Assembly: GCA_900555555.1 (NCBI GenBank)
Contig: USLK01000005.1
Location: 1 to 64,000, forward strand
Direction: 5' to 3'
DNA: 64,000 bases
Source: an uncultured Collinsella sp.
Lineage (GTDB): Bacteria > Actinomycetota > Coriobacteriia > Coriobacteriales > Coriobacteriaceae
Shown piece after piece: positions 8,242-17,131 of this stretch. Positions within the stretch are counted from its first letter, which is position 1; the number at the start of each line of letters is the position of its first letter. A model generated the notes under the pieces. The model had not been told where the DNA came from. It made no database searches and worked only from the letters and a program-made list of their open reading frames with translations. A program made the translations under genes and the position numbers.

Positions 8242-9139
8242 CCTCACGCTGGCCGGCGGCCCAAGACTTGGCGTCCATCTCGCGCTTACCATCCGGCTTG
8301 ATCGAGATGAGTTCAAGCGAACCATCGGCGCAACCCATATAGACACGCCCGCCCTTCACGGTGAACGAGCCGGCTGCCACACTGGGCGAGGCGGCATCGA
8401 CGGCTGCGGCGCGCATCACACGCACGGGCTTGCCGGCGATCACGCAGCGCGCGGGCGCCGCGTTGGAAGAGGCCATGACGCGGCGGATGTTCTCCAGGGC
8501 CCCAGCAGCCGGATCGAGGCGCAGTTCCGCCTTGGCGATCTTGGCGGCATGCGTCACGAGCGACTCGTCCTGCTCGGTCCAGACGGCCGAACCGTCCGCG
8601 ATGGCAGGCAGCGTGCGCACCAGCAAATCGCCGCCGAGCTCGGCCAGCTCGGTCGTCAGCTCGTCGGCGGACTTACCGGGGACCGCACAACTCGCCTGGG
8701 CGCAATACGCGCCCGTGTCGACGCCCCGACCGATCCTCATGATCGACACGCCCGTACGCTCGTCGCCCATCAAGATGGAGCGCTGAATGGGGGCTGCGCC
8801 GCGCCAGCGCGGAAGCAGGGACGCGTGCACGTTTACGCAGCCCAGAGGAGCCATATGCAAAACCTCGTCCGGGAGGATGCACCCGTAGGCGGCGACGCAG
8901 AACACATCGGCCTGGACGTCGCGCAGGCGGTCGAGCACATCCTCCGTCATACGATTTGCCTCGATAACGGGCAGACCGAGCTCGAGTGCGCAAGCCTTTA
9001 CCGGTGAGGGCTCGAGCTTTTTACCGCGCGAGCGCACGGCGTCGGGACGCGTCACCACCAGCGCGACCTCAAAGGAGTCAGCGAGTTTTTTGAGCGAGGG
9101 GACGGCAAAAGAGGGCGTCCCCATAAAGACAACGCGCAT
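8213..9139 (-). CDS. fmt: Methionyl-tRNA formyltransferase
   Basis: Fmt formylates initiator Met-tRNA using 10-formyl-tetrahydrofolate in the cytoplasm. It is 308 residues, normal for the family. The N-terminal VVFMGTPSFAVPSL and the catalytic region HASLLPRWRGAAPIQRS with downstream GVDTGAY are intact; the C-terminal tRNA-binding barrel follows. The ATG at 9139 has GGGGAGG about 5 nt upstream; an upstream in-frame GTG-type extension to 9202 looks spurious. It lies 10 nt after def, which removes the formyl group, and overlaps the probable rsmB start. Confidence 0.95.
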   Translation of the reverse strand: MRVVFMGTPSFAVPSLKKLADSFEVALVVTRPDAVRSRGKKLEPSPVKACALELGLPVIEANRMTEDVLDRLRDVQADVFCVAAYGCILPDEVLHMAPLGCVNVHASLLPRWRGAAPIQRSILMGDERTGVSIMRIGRGVDTGAYCAQASCAVPGKSADELTTELAELGGDLLVRTLPAIADGSAVWTEQDESLVTHAAKIAKAELRLDPAAGALENIRRVMASSNAAPARCVIAGKPVRVMRAAAVDAASPSVAAGSFTVKGGRVYMGCADGSLELISIKPDGKREMDAKSWAAGQREDDGAWGCLE

Positions 9140-9149
9140 GGCGCCTCCC

Positions 9150-9686
9150 CTAGTCCGTCTCGCCGGGCTTGACGCCGCGGGCAAGCGCTTCCTGGTAGTC
9201 ATGCATTTTCTTCAGGCGATCCTGGGGCTCGAGACGCTCGAACATCGTGTTGCCGTGAAGATGGTCGATCTCGTGCTGCAGGCACACGCAGAAAAGATCG
9301 CCCGAGGCCTCGTAGCGCATGAGATTCGCATCGAGATCGTATGCCTCGACGACAACGCGATCGGGACGCATGATCTCGCAATTGATGCCGGGGATGGACA
9401 GACAGCCCTCGTTGAAGGGAACCAGATGGTCCGACTGCTCAACGATCACGGGGTTGATGAGGACGAACGGGTCGTAATCCTTTTTAGAGGAATACTCCGT
9501 ATCCACGATTGCAAGCTGGATCATCTCGCCCACCTGCGGCGCGGCGAGGCCGCATCCGCCGTTTTCGAACATGATGTCCTTCATGCGATCGACAAGGGAG
9601 CGGATCTCGGAATCGATGGTTTCGACCTCGGCGCACTCCTGGCGCAGACGGGGGTCGGGTGAAAGCACAATACCGTTAACTTCCAT
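9150..9686 (-). CDS. def: Peptide deformylase
   Basis: This metalloenzyme removes the N-formyl group from nascent proteins. At 178 residues it has all three family motifs: GCGLAAPQ (44-51), EGCLS (93-97, metal ligand Cys95) and QHEIDH (137-142, two His ligands and the catalytic Glu). AAGGAG lies 7-8 nt before the ATG. It is in one leftward run with priA before it and fmt after it. Confidence 0.96.
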   Translation of the reverse strand: MEVNGIVLSPDPRLRQECAEVETIDSEIRSLVDRMKDIMFENGGCGLAAPQVGEMIQLAIVDTEYSSKKDYDPFVLINPVIVEQSDHLVPFNEGCLSIPGINCEIMRPDRVVVEAYDLDANLMRYEASGDLFCVCLQHEIDHLHGNTMFERLEPQDRLKKMHDYQEALARGVKPGETD

Positions 9687-9703
9687 GGCTTATCTCCTTT
9701 GAT

Positions 9704-12118
9704 TTACATCACATCGTATGCGTCGACATCGACGCTCACATTGATACCTTGACGCCGGCCGAGCTGAGCCAGGCAATCGGAAATGACCTGCGATACATGG
9801 TACCCCAGGGGCGACTTGACCATGAAATGAAAGCGGTAGCGATCTTTCGCTCGTTCCACCACGCAGCTCGCCGGTCCGATAACGACCGGGGCCTTGGTTG
9901 CATCGGGTGCAAGTGACGCCGGGGTGAACCCGGCGGCCCCGCAGTGCGCCTCGAACGAACCGCGCACGCTTCGGGCGAGCTCGGAGGCGTAGCGCTCGAC
10001 GGCAAGCTTGTCGGGGCCCCAGATAAGCACGTTGGTAAGCCGCACGAAGGGAGGATACTGCGCATCCAGGCGCTGCTCACGGTCGTAATCCGTGAAAACG
10101 CCCCTGTCATGGCTGGCGACGGCGCGGATCACGGGGTCCTCGGGCAGGTATGTCTGGATGATCACCTTACCCGGCAGATCTCCGCGGCCGGCTCGACCCG
10201 CAACCTGCTCGAGCAAATCGAACGCGCGCTCTTGCGCCCGGAAGTCGGGCATCTTGAGCGCATAGTCGGCGTTGACCACCGCGGCGAGCGTGACCTCTGG
10301 AAAATCGAGCCCTTTGGCGATCATCTGGGTGCCGACGAGCACGGCGCACGGGGCGGCATCGAATTGCTCGAGCAGACGCTTGTGCGCGTCCCTGCCCTTC
10401 GTCGAATCCGCATCCATACGGATGATCTGCACATGTTCGGGCAGGAGTTGAGCCAGGGCATCCTCGACCTGCTGGGTGCCCAAGCCCATCTTGGCCAGAT
10501 AGCGACTCCCGCATTTTGGGCATGCCGAGCCCGGGGCGGGATACGGCCGCACATGATACGAGCGACCGCACGTATGGCACTCGAGGGTATGGGTTCGCTC
10601 GTGATAGGTCAAGGCTGTGGAGCAGTGACGGCAAGTGGGCACGCATCCGCAGTCTCGACACATGAGAAACGGCGCGAAACCGCGCCGGTTGTGCAGCAGG
10701 ACCGCCTTCTCGCCGCGCTCGGCAACCTCGAGCAACGCATCGTGCAGCGGGCGCGAGAAGATCGACCGCGAGCCTGCGGCGAACTCCCGTCGCAGGTCGG
10801 CGATGATGACCTCGGGCAGAACCGCCGAGCCGGGGCGCTCGGGCATGGTCGCGCGAATCCAGGGGACTCCCCCGAACTCACCCGCGCGGCAACGCTCAAG
10901 GGACTCCGCGCTCGGGGTGGCCGAGCCGAGCACCAGGGGGATGCCGAGCGTAGCGGCCATGTACGCAGCGACCTCGCGCGCATGGTAGCGCGGGCTCGAG
11001 CCCTGCTTGTACGACTGCTCGTGCTCCTCGTCGATCACGATGAGCCCCAGGTCGCAAAACGGGCAGAAAAGCGCCGAGCGCGCGCCCACGACGACACGCG
11101 CGTCCCCGCGCCGCACCATCTCCCACTGATCCAGGCGCTCCCCCGCACTCAACCGCGAATGAAAGACCGCGACCGCCCCGCCAAAACGCGAACGGAAACG
11201 CCCGACGGTTTGAGCCGTGAGCGAGATCTCGGGCACGAGCACGCAGGCGGACTGTCCCCGCGCGATCACACGCTCGATGGCAGAAAGGTACACCTCGGTC
11301 TTACCCGAACCGGTCACGCCATCGACCAGCACCACGCCGCCGCCGTCCCCCTCGTCCACCCGGGCGATGGCGTCGAGCGCGGCGCGCTGACCGACTGTGA
11401 GGGAAACAGGGGCCTGGGCGCGAGCCGAGGAGAGGGTCGTCTCGTTTTCGCAACCGCGCCAGGCGCGGCGCTCGTCCACGCGCACCACGCCCTTCCGGGC
11501 AAGCGTGCGGATCGCGCCGGAAAGGTCGGTATACAAGGCGTTAAGCTCGCGCGTCGAAACAGGACCGCAAGAGAGCGCCTCCAGGAGCTGTTTTTGGCGC
11601 GTTGCGTTTTTAGGAGGCTGGTAGTCTGCGCGGTCGGGTATGAGCGACACCACGCGCTCGCGAGCCTCGGCGACCGCCGGACGCTCGACATGGTAGCCGT
11701 CCTCGCGCTTGACCAGGCGGGGCGTGCCCCCCGGCGGCAAAAACAGACGCAGGGACTCTGCTAGGGAAGCAACGTATTCCCGGCTGATCCATGCGGCTGT
11801 TTCGCAAGCCAAAGGCGTGAACACGCGCTCGCCGAGCTGGGCGCGAATGGGCAGGACACGGGCGGGATCGATGCTGCAGGAGAGGTCGGTGAGCGCGGCG
11901 GCGGTGCGCACCACGTACCCCAGGGCGTCACGATGCGCAAAGCTCACCAATACGATGGAGCCCACATCGACCGCATCCGCAAGCTCCACGGGAACGCCGT
12001 AGGTGAACGGCTCGGAAAGAGCGCGCGACGGGATATCGAGCACGACGGACGCGTAGGCCGGGTATGACGAGGACCGAGCGGACCCGGCCTGTCCAAAGAG
12101 AGACATCTGCCCTTCCAC
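9704..12118 (-). CDS. priA: Primosomal helicase PriA (replication restart)
   Basis: PriA recognises stalled forks and loads the replisome again. The protein has the N-terminal 3'-DNA-binding domain, Walker A (DGVTGSGKTEVY), the DEEH box (VIDEEHEQSYK), a zinc-binding insertion with paired cysteines (CRDCGCVPTCRHC and CHTCGRSYH...CPKCGS), and the helicase C-terminal half (GTQMIAKGLDFPEV, QVAGRAGRG). All look intact. Start choice: GTG at 12118 sits 5 nt after a full AGGAGGT site; ATG at 12106 behind GGAAGG is the main alternative. It lies 17 nt before def. Confidence 0.94.
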   Translation of the reverse strand: MEGQMSLFGQAGSARSSSYPAYASVVLDIPSRALSEPFTYGVPVELADAVDVGSIVLVSFAHRDALGYVVRTAAALTDLSCSIDPARVLPIRAQLGERVFTPLACETAAWISREYVASLAESLRLFLPPGGTPRLVKREDGYHVERPAVAEARERVVSLIPDRADYQPPKNATRQKQLLEALSCGPVSTRELNALYTDLSGAIRTLARKGVVRVDERRAWRGCENETTLSSARAQAPVSLTVGQRAALDAIARVDEGDGGGVVLVDGVTGSGKTEVYLSAIERVIARGQSACVLVPEISLTAQTVGRFRSRFGGAVAVFHSRLSAGERLDQWEMVRRGDARVVVGARSALFCPFCDLGLIVIDEEHEQSYKQGSSPRYHAREVAAYMAATLGIPLVLGSATPSAESLERCRAGEFGGVPWIRATMPERPGSAVLPEVIIADLRREFAAGSRSIFSRPLHDALLEVAERGEKAVLLHNRRGFAPFLMCRDCGCVPTCRHCSTALTYHERTHTLECHTCGRSYHVRPYPAPGSACPKCGSRYLAKMGLGTQQVEDALAQLLPEHVQIIRMDADSTKGRDAHKRLLEQFDAAPCAVLVGTQMIAKGLDFPEVTLAAVVNADYALKMPDFRAQERAFDLLEQVAGRAGRGDLPGKVIIQTYLPEDPVIRAVASHDRGVFTDYDREQRLDAQYPPFVRLTNVLIWGPDKLAVERYASELARSVRGSFEAHCGAAGFTPASLAPDATKAPVVIGPASCVVERAKDRYRFHFMVKSPLGYHVSQVISDCLAQLGRRQGINVSVDVDAYDVM

Positions 12119-12135
12119 AAGGCACCTCCTCACCT

Positions 12136-12168
12136 AACAAAACGGGCGGCCGCACCCAACGACCGCCC
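12136..12168 (-). terminator. Rho-independent terminator of metK
   Basis: On the minus strand GGGCGGTCG (12168-12160) pairs with CGGCCGCCC (12152-12144), followed by GTTTTGTT. It sits 16 nt after the metK stop and before priA, so priA probably has its own promoter or depends on read-through. Confidence 0.6.
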
Positions 12169-12184
12169 AACATAAGACATGCAG

Positions 12185-13465
12185 CTAGGAAAGACCGCAC
12201 GCGGCGCGCAGCTCGTCCACGCGGTCGGTGCGCTCCCAGGTGAAGTCGGCATCCTCGCGGCCGAAGTGACCGTATGCCGCCGTCTTCTCGAAAATAGGAC
12301 GGCGCAGGTCGAGGTCGCGGATGATGGCCCCGGGGCGAAGGTCGAACACCTTCTTGACCGCCTCCTCGATGGAGCTCTCGGGGACATGCGCGGTGCCGAA
12401 GGTGTCCACCATGATGGACAGCGGGTAGGACACGCCGATGGCGTAGGCCAGCTCGACCTCGCAGCGATCGGCCAGGCCCGCGGCAACCACGTTCTTGGCG
12501 ACCCAGCGCGCGGCATAGGCGGCCGAGCGGTCGACCTTGGTGCAATCCTTGCCCGAGAAGGCGCCGCCGCCGTGACGACCGTAACCGCCGTAGGTGTCCA
12601 CGATGATCTTGCGGCCGGTGAGGCCGGTGTCGCCCATGGGGCCGCCCACCACGAAGCGACCGGTGGGGTTCACATACAGGCTCGCGCCCTCCCACGGGAT
12701 GCGCGCGGCCTCCATGACGGGAGCGATGACGTGCTCAGCCATGTCGGACTTGATCACATCCATGTCCTCGACCTCCGGCGCATGCTGCGTGGAGATGACG
12801 ATGGTCTCCACGGCGACGGGGCGGCCGTCCTCGTAGCGAACGGTGACCTGGGTCTTGCCGTCGGGACGCAGGTACGGCAGGGTCCCGTTGTGACGGACCT
12901 CCGCCAAGCGCTCGGCCAGACGGCTCGCCAGATAGTGCGGCATAGGCATAAGGGTGGCCGTCTCGTTGGAGGCGTAGCCGAACATCATGCCCTGGTCGCC
13001 GGCGCCGATCAGGTCGAGCGGGTCGGTGGTGCGGCCGGCCTGCGCATCGAACGACTCGTCGACGCCCTGGGCGATATCGGGGCTCTGCTCGTGGATCATG
13101 TTGATGACGCCGCAGGTCTCGCAATCGAAGCCGTACTTGGCGCGGTCGTAGCCGATACGGCGGATGACATCGCGGGCGATCTGCTGGACGTCGACATAGG
13201 CCTGGGTGCGGATCTCGCCGGAGACGATGACGGAACCGGTGGTAACGAGCGTCTCGCACGCGCAACGCACCTGCTCAAGGCTGGCGGGGACGCCATTGGG
13301 GTCGACGTATCCGGCCGCCTCGAGGGCCGCCTCCTTGGCAAGGATGGCGTCGAGGATGGCGTCGGACACCTGGTCGGCGATCTTATCGGGATGTCCCTCG
13401 GTCACCGACTCTGAGGTGAACACGAACGAGGTGGGTTCCTGGGTGGAACGAGAATCGATTGGCAT
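12185..13465 (-). CDS. metK: S-adenosylmethionine synthetase
   Basis: MetK makes SAM from methionine and ATP. The three-domain protein of 426 residues is slightly longer than the usual 385-400. It has the N-terminal FTSESVTEGHPDKIADQ, the GAGDQGMMFGYA signature, and GGPMGDTGLTGRKIIVDTYGG with GGGAFSGKDCTKVDRS in the catalytic half. GAAAGGGGC precedes the ATG. I saw no SAM riboswitch in the short leader. It supplies SAM to RsmB and presumably to the BREX methyltransferase. Confidence 0.96.
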   Translation of the reverse strand: MPIDSRSTQEPTSFVFTSESVTEGHPDKIADQVSDAILDAILAKEAALEAAGYVDPNGVPASLEQVRCACETLVTTGSVIVSGEIRTQAYVDVQQIARDVIRRIGYDRAKYGFDCETCGVINMIHEQSPDIAQGVDESFDAQAGRTTDPLDLIGAGDQGMMFGYASNETATLMPMPHYLASRLAERLAEVRHNGTLPYLRPDGKTQVTVRYEDGRPVAVETIVISTQHAPEVEDMDVIKSDMAEHVIAPVMEAARIPWEGASLYVNPTGRFVVGGPMGDTGLTGRKIIVDTYGGYGRHGGGAFSGKDCTKVDRSAAYAARWVAKNVVAAGLADRCEVELAYAIGVSYPLSIMVDTFGTAHVPESSIEEAVKKVFDLRPGAIIRDLDLRRPIFEKTAAYGHFGREDADFTWERTDRVDELRAACGLS

Positions 13466-13529
13466 GGAATGCCCCTTTCATATGATGCGCCCGGCGACCG
13501 TTACCATTCCGTCGGGTCAGGTGCTCATC

Positions 13530-13651
13530 ATTGTACCGCGCCCGCAGACTAAACCCGAAAACATGCGGGAGGCCAGCCAAGAACCATAACTTGAATACTT
13601 CGAGCTAATGGACGTCCGGCACCCCATCGTCTTGCGCCTTTGCCATATAAT
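13530..13651. promoter_or_regulatory. Divergent metK/gltX promoter region
   Basis: The 226-base gap between the divergent metK and gltX holds TACAAT on the minus strand (13535-13530) for metK and TATAAT on the plus strand (13646-13651), 41 nt before the gltX start. Neither has a convincing -35 hexamer. No riboswitch-like structure or gene was seen in the gap. Confidence 0.4.
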
Positions 13652-13691
13652 GGGACACGTTTGTACGCATCAAAGCAATCGAGGAGCATCC

Positions 13692-15167
13692 ATGAGCTCA
13701 AACGTCCGCGTTCGCTTCGCACCCTCGCCCACCGGCAAGCTGCATATCGGCGGCGCCCGCACCGCGATCTACAACTGGGCCTTCGCCCGCACCAACCACG
13801 GCACGTTCATCCTTCGCATCGATGACACCGACCCCACCCGCTCCACCCAGGAGAACACCGATATCATCCTGCGCGCCATGCGCTGGCTGGGCCTGGACTG
13901 GGACGAGGGTCCCGAGGTCGGCGGCGATTTTGGCCCCTACGCGCAGACCGAGCGCCTCGAACTCTACAAACAGGCCGCCCAGAAGCTCTGGGACGAGGGC
14001 AACGCATACCCGTGCTTCTGCACGCCCGAGCAGCTGGCCGCTGACCGCGAGGCCGCAGCCGCCCGCAAGGACCCCTTCCAGGGCTACCAGCGCCGCTGCC
14101 GCGATATTTCCCGCGAGGAGGCCCAGGCCCGCATCGATGCCGGCGAGAAGTACGTCCTGCGCATCAAGGTGCCCGAGGACCGCGGCAACGTCGTGATCAA
14201 CGACGCCGTGCACGGCGAGGTCGTCTTCGATGCAAAGGAACTCGACGATTTCGTGATCTTCCGCTCCGACGGGACCCCCACCTACAACTTCGCCACCGTC
14301 GTGGACGATGCCGCCATGGGCATCACCCACGTCATCCGCGGTGACGACCATCTCTCCAACACCCCGCGCCAGGTCATGGTCTACGAGGCCCTGGGCGCGC
14401 CGGTGCCCACCTTCGCCCACATCTCCATGATCCTGGGCGCCGACGGCAAGAAGCTCTCCAAGCGCCACGGCGCCACCTCCGTCGAGGAGTACCGCGACGC
14501 CGGCTACCTGTCCGACGCCTTCGTGAACTACCTGGCGCTGCTGGGCTGGTCGCTCGACGGCGAGACCACGGTGATCCCGCGCGACGTCCTGGCCTCCCAG
14601 TTCTCCCTGGAGCGCATCTCCAAGAACCCGGCCACCTTCGACCCCAAGAAGCTCGACTGGATGAACGCCGAGTACATCAACCGCATGGAGGATGCCGAGT
14701 TCGCCGACCAGATCATGCTGCCCGAGCTGCTCGAGGCCGGCCTGATCGACGAGGGCTTCGAGGCCGACGAGTCCTGGGTCGACGCCCTGGCCGCCATCGT
14801 TAAGCCGCGCACCAAGATGCCAGCCGATGCCGCCGCCGTGGCCGCACCGATCTTCGCCTCCGCAGACACCCTTGAGTACGACGAGAAGTCCGTGAACAAG
14901 GGCCTGGCCAAGGAAGGCATGGGCGCCATCCTCGACGCCGCGCGCACGGCGCTCGAGGGCGTTGACGAGTGGACCGCCGAGAACATCGATGCCGCGTTGG
15001 AGCCGCTGCCCGAGGCGCTCGATGCCAAGAAGCGTATCGTGTTCCAGGCCGTTCGCGTGGCCGAGTGCGGCAACATGGTGTCCCCGCCGCTGGGCGAGAC
15101 CATGGCGCTCATCGGTCGCGAGGACTGCATGGCGCGCCTCGATCGCGCCCGCACCATGGCGCTGTAG
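13692..15167 (+). CDS. gltX: Glutamyl-tRNA synthetase
   Basis: This class I synthetase charges tRNA-Glu; two tRNA-Glu genes lie at 29.3 kb. The HIGH-type motif PSPTGKLHIGGAR is at residues 9-21 and the KMSKS equivalent KLSKRHG at about 254. The remaining length (491 residues) covers the anticodon-binding helical domain. ATG at 13692 has GAGGAG 8 nt upstream; the longer open frame from 13608 is not needed. It is probably monocistronic, divergent from metK. The GatCAB status, hence whether it also charges tRNA-Gln, cannot be seen here. Confidence 0.96.
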   Translation: MSSNVRVRFAPSPTGKLHIGGARTAIYNWAFARTNHGTFILRIDDTDPTRSTQENTDIILRAMRWLGLDWDEGPEVGGDFGPYAQTERLELYKQAAQKLWDEGNAYPCFCTPEQLAADREAAAARKDPFQGYQRRCRDISREEAQARIDAGEKYVLRIKVPEDRGNVVINDAVHGEVVFDAKELDDFVIFRSDGTPTYNFATVVDDAAMGITHVIRGDDHLSNTPRQVMVYEALGAPVPTFAHISMILGADGKKLSKRHGATSVEEYRDAGYLSDAFVNYLALLGWSLDGETTVIPRDVLASQFSLERISKNPATFDPKKLDWMNAEYINRMEDAEFADQIMLPELLEAGLIDEGFEADESWVDALAAIVKPRTKMPADAAAVAAPIFASADTLEYDEKSVNKGLAKEGMGAILDAARTALEGVDEWTAENIDAALEPLPEALDAKKRIVFQAVRVAECGNMVSPPLGETMALIGREDCMARLDRARTMAL

Positions 15168-15481
15168 GTCGAGCCGGCATGCCCCCGCGGGCGCCTATGG
15201 TCGGATCGCTGCCAATCCGCCATCGCCCGCGTGCAACCAAAGTCACAAAAGAGGCATTGAATTCGTGACTTTGGTTGCACCTCATCAGAGGGGCGCGTGA
15301 CTTTGGTTGCACCTCGAGCTCTAGCCCCCGAGCCATGGCCGCGCCAAGGACTACCCCCCCCCGCGTCCCGGCCGCGATCGCCCCGGCACCGGCGCAAAAC
15401 CGAGCTGGCACCGCTGCACTGCCCCGCAAAACCTGTCACCCGAGTCACCCTTACGAACAACCAGACACCGAGGAGCCGAGC
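15168..15481. other. 314-base intergenic region with REP-like repeats
   Basis: The gap between gltX and the serine dehydratase gene contains the three 16-nt repeat copies described separately and GC-rich sequence with a C-run at about 15352. I found no convincing gene, no clear terminator and no strong promoter in it. Confidence 0.5.
15231..15312. repeat. Three exact copies of a 16-nt repeat
   Basis: GTGACTTTGGTTGCAC occurs at 15265-15280 and 15297-15312, and as its reverse complement GTGCAACCAAAGTCAC at 15231-15246. The first two copies form a perfect 16-bp inverted repeat around 18 nt; the third is a direct repeat 32 nt further on. The arrangement is typical of intergenic REP-type elements, but could also be an operator or antiterminator stem for the downstream gene. 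Confidence 0.7.
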
Positions 15482-17086
15482 ATGGAAACGAAGCCGCAGT
15501 CGCTTGCAACAACCTCAGCGTTCGAGGTCCTGGGGCCCATCATGGTGGGACCGTCGTCCTCCCACACCGCGGGAGCCCTGCGGTGCGCGCGCGTTGCCGC
15601 CTCTCTAGCCGGAAGTAGCATCGTACGGGTCGTGTTCACGCTCTGGAACAGCTTTGCCCACACCTATCGTGGACATGGTACCGACCGAGCGCTCGTCGGC
15701 GGCATCATGGGATTCGACACCGACGATGAACGCATCCCCAAAGCCTTTGAGCTCGCGCGCGAACATGGCCTTTCGTTCGCATTCGAAATCGGCGGCGACG
15801 ATGACTCCATACATCCCAACACGGTCGATATAGCCATGGACTGCGACGACGGCTCTCATATAGAGGTGCGCGGAGAAAGCCTCGGGGGCGGCAGGATGCG
15901 CATCAGTCGCATCAACGGTGTGGGCGTCGAGATCTCGGGGCTATACAGCACGCTCTTCGTAGCGCACAAGGACGCGCCCGGGGCCCTCGCGTCGCTCACC
16001 CAGGCGATTGCGGACGCCCAGATGAACATCGCATTCTGCCGCACCTACCGCACCGAGGCGGGCGGCAAGGCCTATTCGGTGTTCGAAACCGACGGGGCCC
16101 CCGCGCGCAACGTTCTCCAGTCGGTCCTCAAGCTCAATCTGGTGACCTATGCGACCTTCATCGAGCTTCCCGGTTCGTCGGCGAGCCTGGGGCCCGGCAT
16201 CTCCGTTCCCGACCTATTCGACGACGGCGCTCAACTACTGGCGGCATGCGAGCAAGAAGAGGCCGGCATAGGTGAGATCATGCGCAAACGCGAGGAGCTG
16301 ATGAGCAGTCCGGAGACCGCGCGCCACAACATGCATCGCGTCATCGAGACCATGGTCGACGAGACCTCCTCCCCCATCAAACATCCCCATCGCTCGCTCG
16401 GCGGCTTCATCGGGGGCGAAGCCAGGCTCGTCGCCCGCAGGGGGACGCAATACGCCGAGGCCCTTATGGGAAACGTGCAGACCGAAGCCGTTGCGCGCGC
16501 CATGGCCGTCCTTGAGCGCAGCGCGAGCATGGGGGTCATCGTGGCGGCACCAACAGCGGGCTCCGCAGGCGTCGTTCCAGGCAGCATCTTGGCGCTCGCC
16601 CGCTATATCAACGCCGATGAGGACATCATCGCAGATGCCCTATGGTGCGCCGCGGCCGTCGGCCTATGCCTCTCGAGCACCGCATGCGTTGCGGGAGCCG
16701 AGGGCGGATGCCAGGCCGAGGTCGGCAGCGCCGCGGCCATGGCTGCGGCGGCCATGGTGCAGATGCTCGGCGGAACACCGCTGCAATCTCTGGATGCGGC
16801 CTCTATAACCCTGGCGAACCTCCTGGGACTGGTGTGCGATCCGGTGGGCGGACTCGTGGAAGTCCCCTGCCAGAACCGCAACGCCATCGGCGTCGCCGCG
16901 GCTTTCTCCTCGGCGCAACTCGTTCTCTCAGGGGTCAAAAGCCTCATTCCGTTCGACGAGATGGCCAAGGTCATGCTGCAGGTAGGTCACGCCATCCCCT
17001 CCTCACTCCGCGAGACCGCACAGGGAGGCTGCGCTCAGGCGCCCTCCGCGGTCCAGGCCTGCTCGCGCTGCGCCGTCTGCGCGTAA
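15482..17086 (+). CDS. sdaA: Iron-sulfur L-serine dehydratase (ammonia-lyase), single chain
   Basis: The enzyme converts L-serine to pyruvate and ammonia. This 534-residue form joins the beta and alpha domains in one chain. The beta domain begins GPSSSHTAGALR near residue 20 and includes an ACT-like segment (LFVAHKDAPGALASL). The alpha domain has APTAGSAGVVPG (about 355) and cysteines in GAEGGCQAEVGSA and GGLVEVPCQNRNA expected to ligate the 4Fe-4S cluster. GAGGAG precedes ATG 15482; the longer open frame from 15275 covers the repeat region and is rejected. The C-terminal tail is unusually Cys-rich (five Cys in about the last 25 residues). Confidence 0.92.
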   Translation: METKPQSLATTSAFEVLGPIMVGPSSSHTAGALRCARVAASLAGSSIVRVVFTLWNSFAHTYRGHGTDRALVGGIMGFDTDDERIPKAFELAREHGLSFAFEIGGDDDSIHPNTVDIAMDCDDGSHIEVRGESLGGGRMRISRINGVGVEISGLYSTLFVAHKDAPGALASLTQAIADAQMNIAFCRTYRTEAGGKAYSVFETDGAPARNVLQSVLKLNLVTYATFIELPGSSASLGPGISVPDLFDDGAQLLAACEQEEAGIGEIMRKREELMSSPETARHNMHRVIETMVDETSSPIKHPHRSLGGFIGGEARLVARRGTQYAEALMGNVQTEAVARAMAVLERSASMGVIVAAPTAGSAGVVPGSILALARYINADEDIIADALWCAAAVGLCLSSTACVAGAEGGCQAEVGSAAAMAAAAMVQMLGGTPLQSLDAASITLANLLGLVCDPVGGLVEVPCQNRNAIGVAAAFSSAQLVLSGVKSLIPFDEMAKVMLQVGHAIPSSLRETAQGGCAQAPSAVQACSRCAVCA

Positions 17087-17131
17087 CGGGCACCCGGCAC
17101 GGTAGCAATCGAGAAAGACAGGTACACATCG

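Noticed and set aside
13466..13600. SAM riboswitch upstream of metK
   Set aside because: The leader is short and I could find no conserved SAM-riboswitch helices, only a -10-like hexamer.
15275..15481. N-terminal extension of the serine dehydratase
   Set aside because: It would run through the 16-nt repeats and has no family similarity; GAGGAG plus ATG 15482 gives the normal start.
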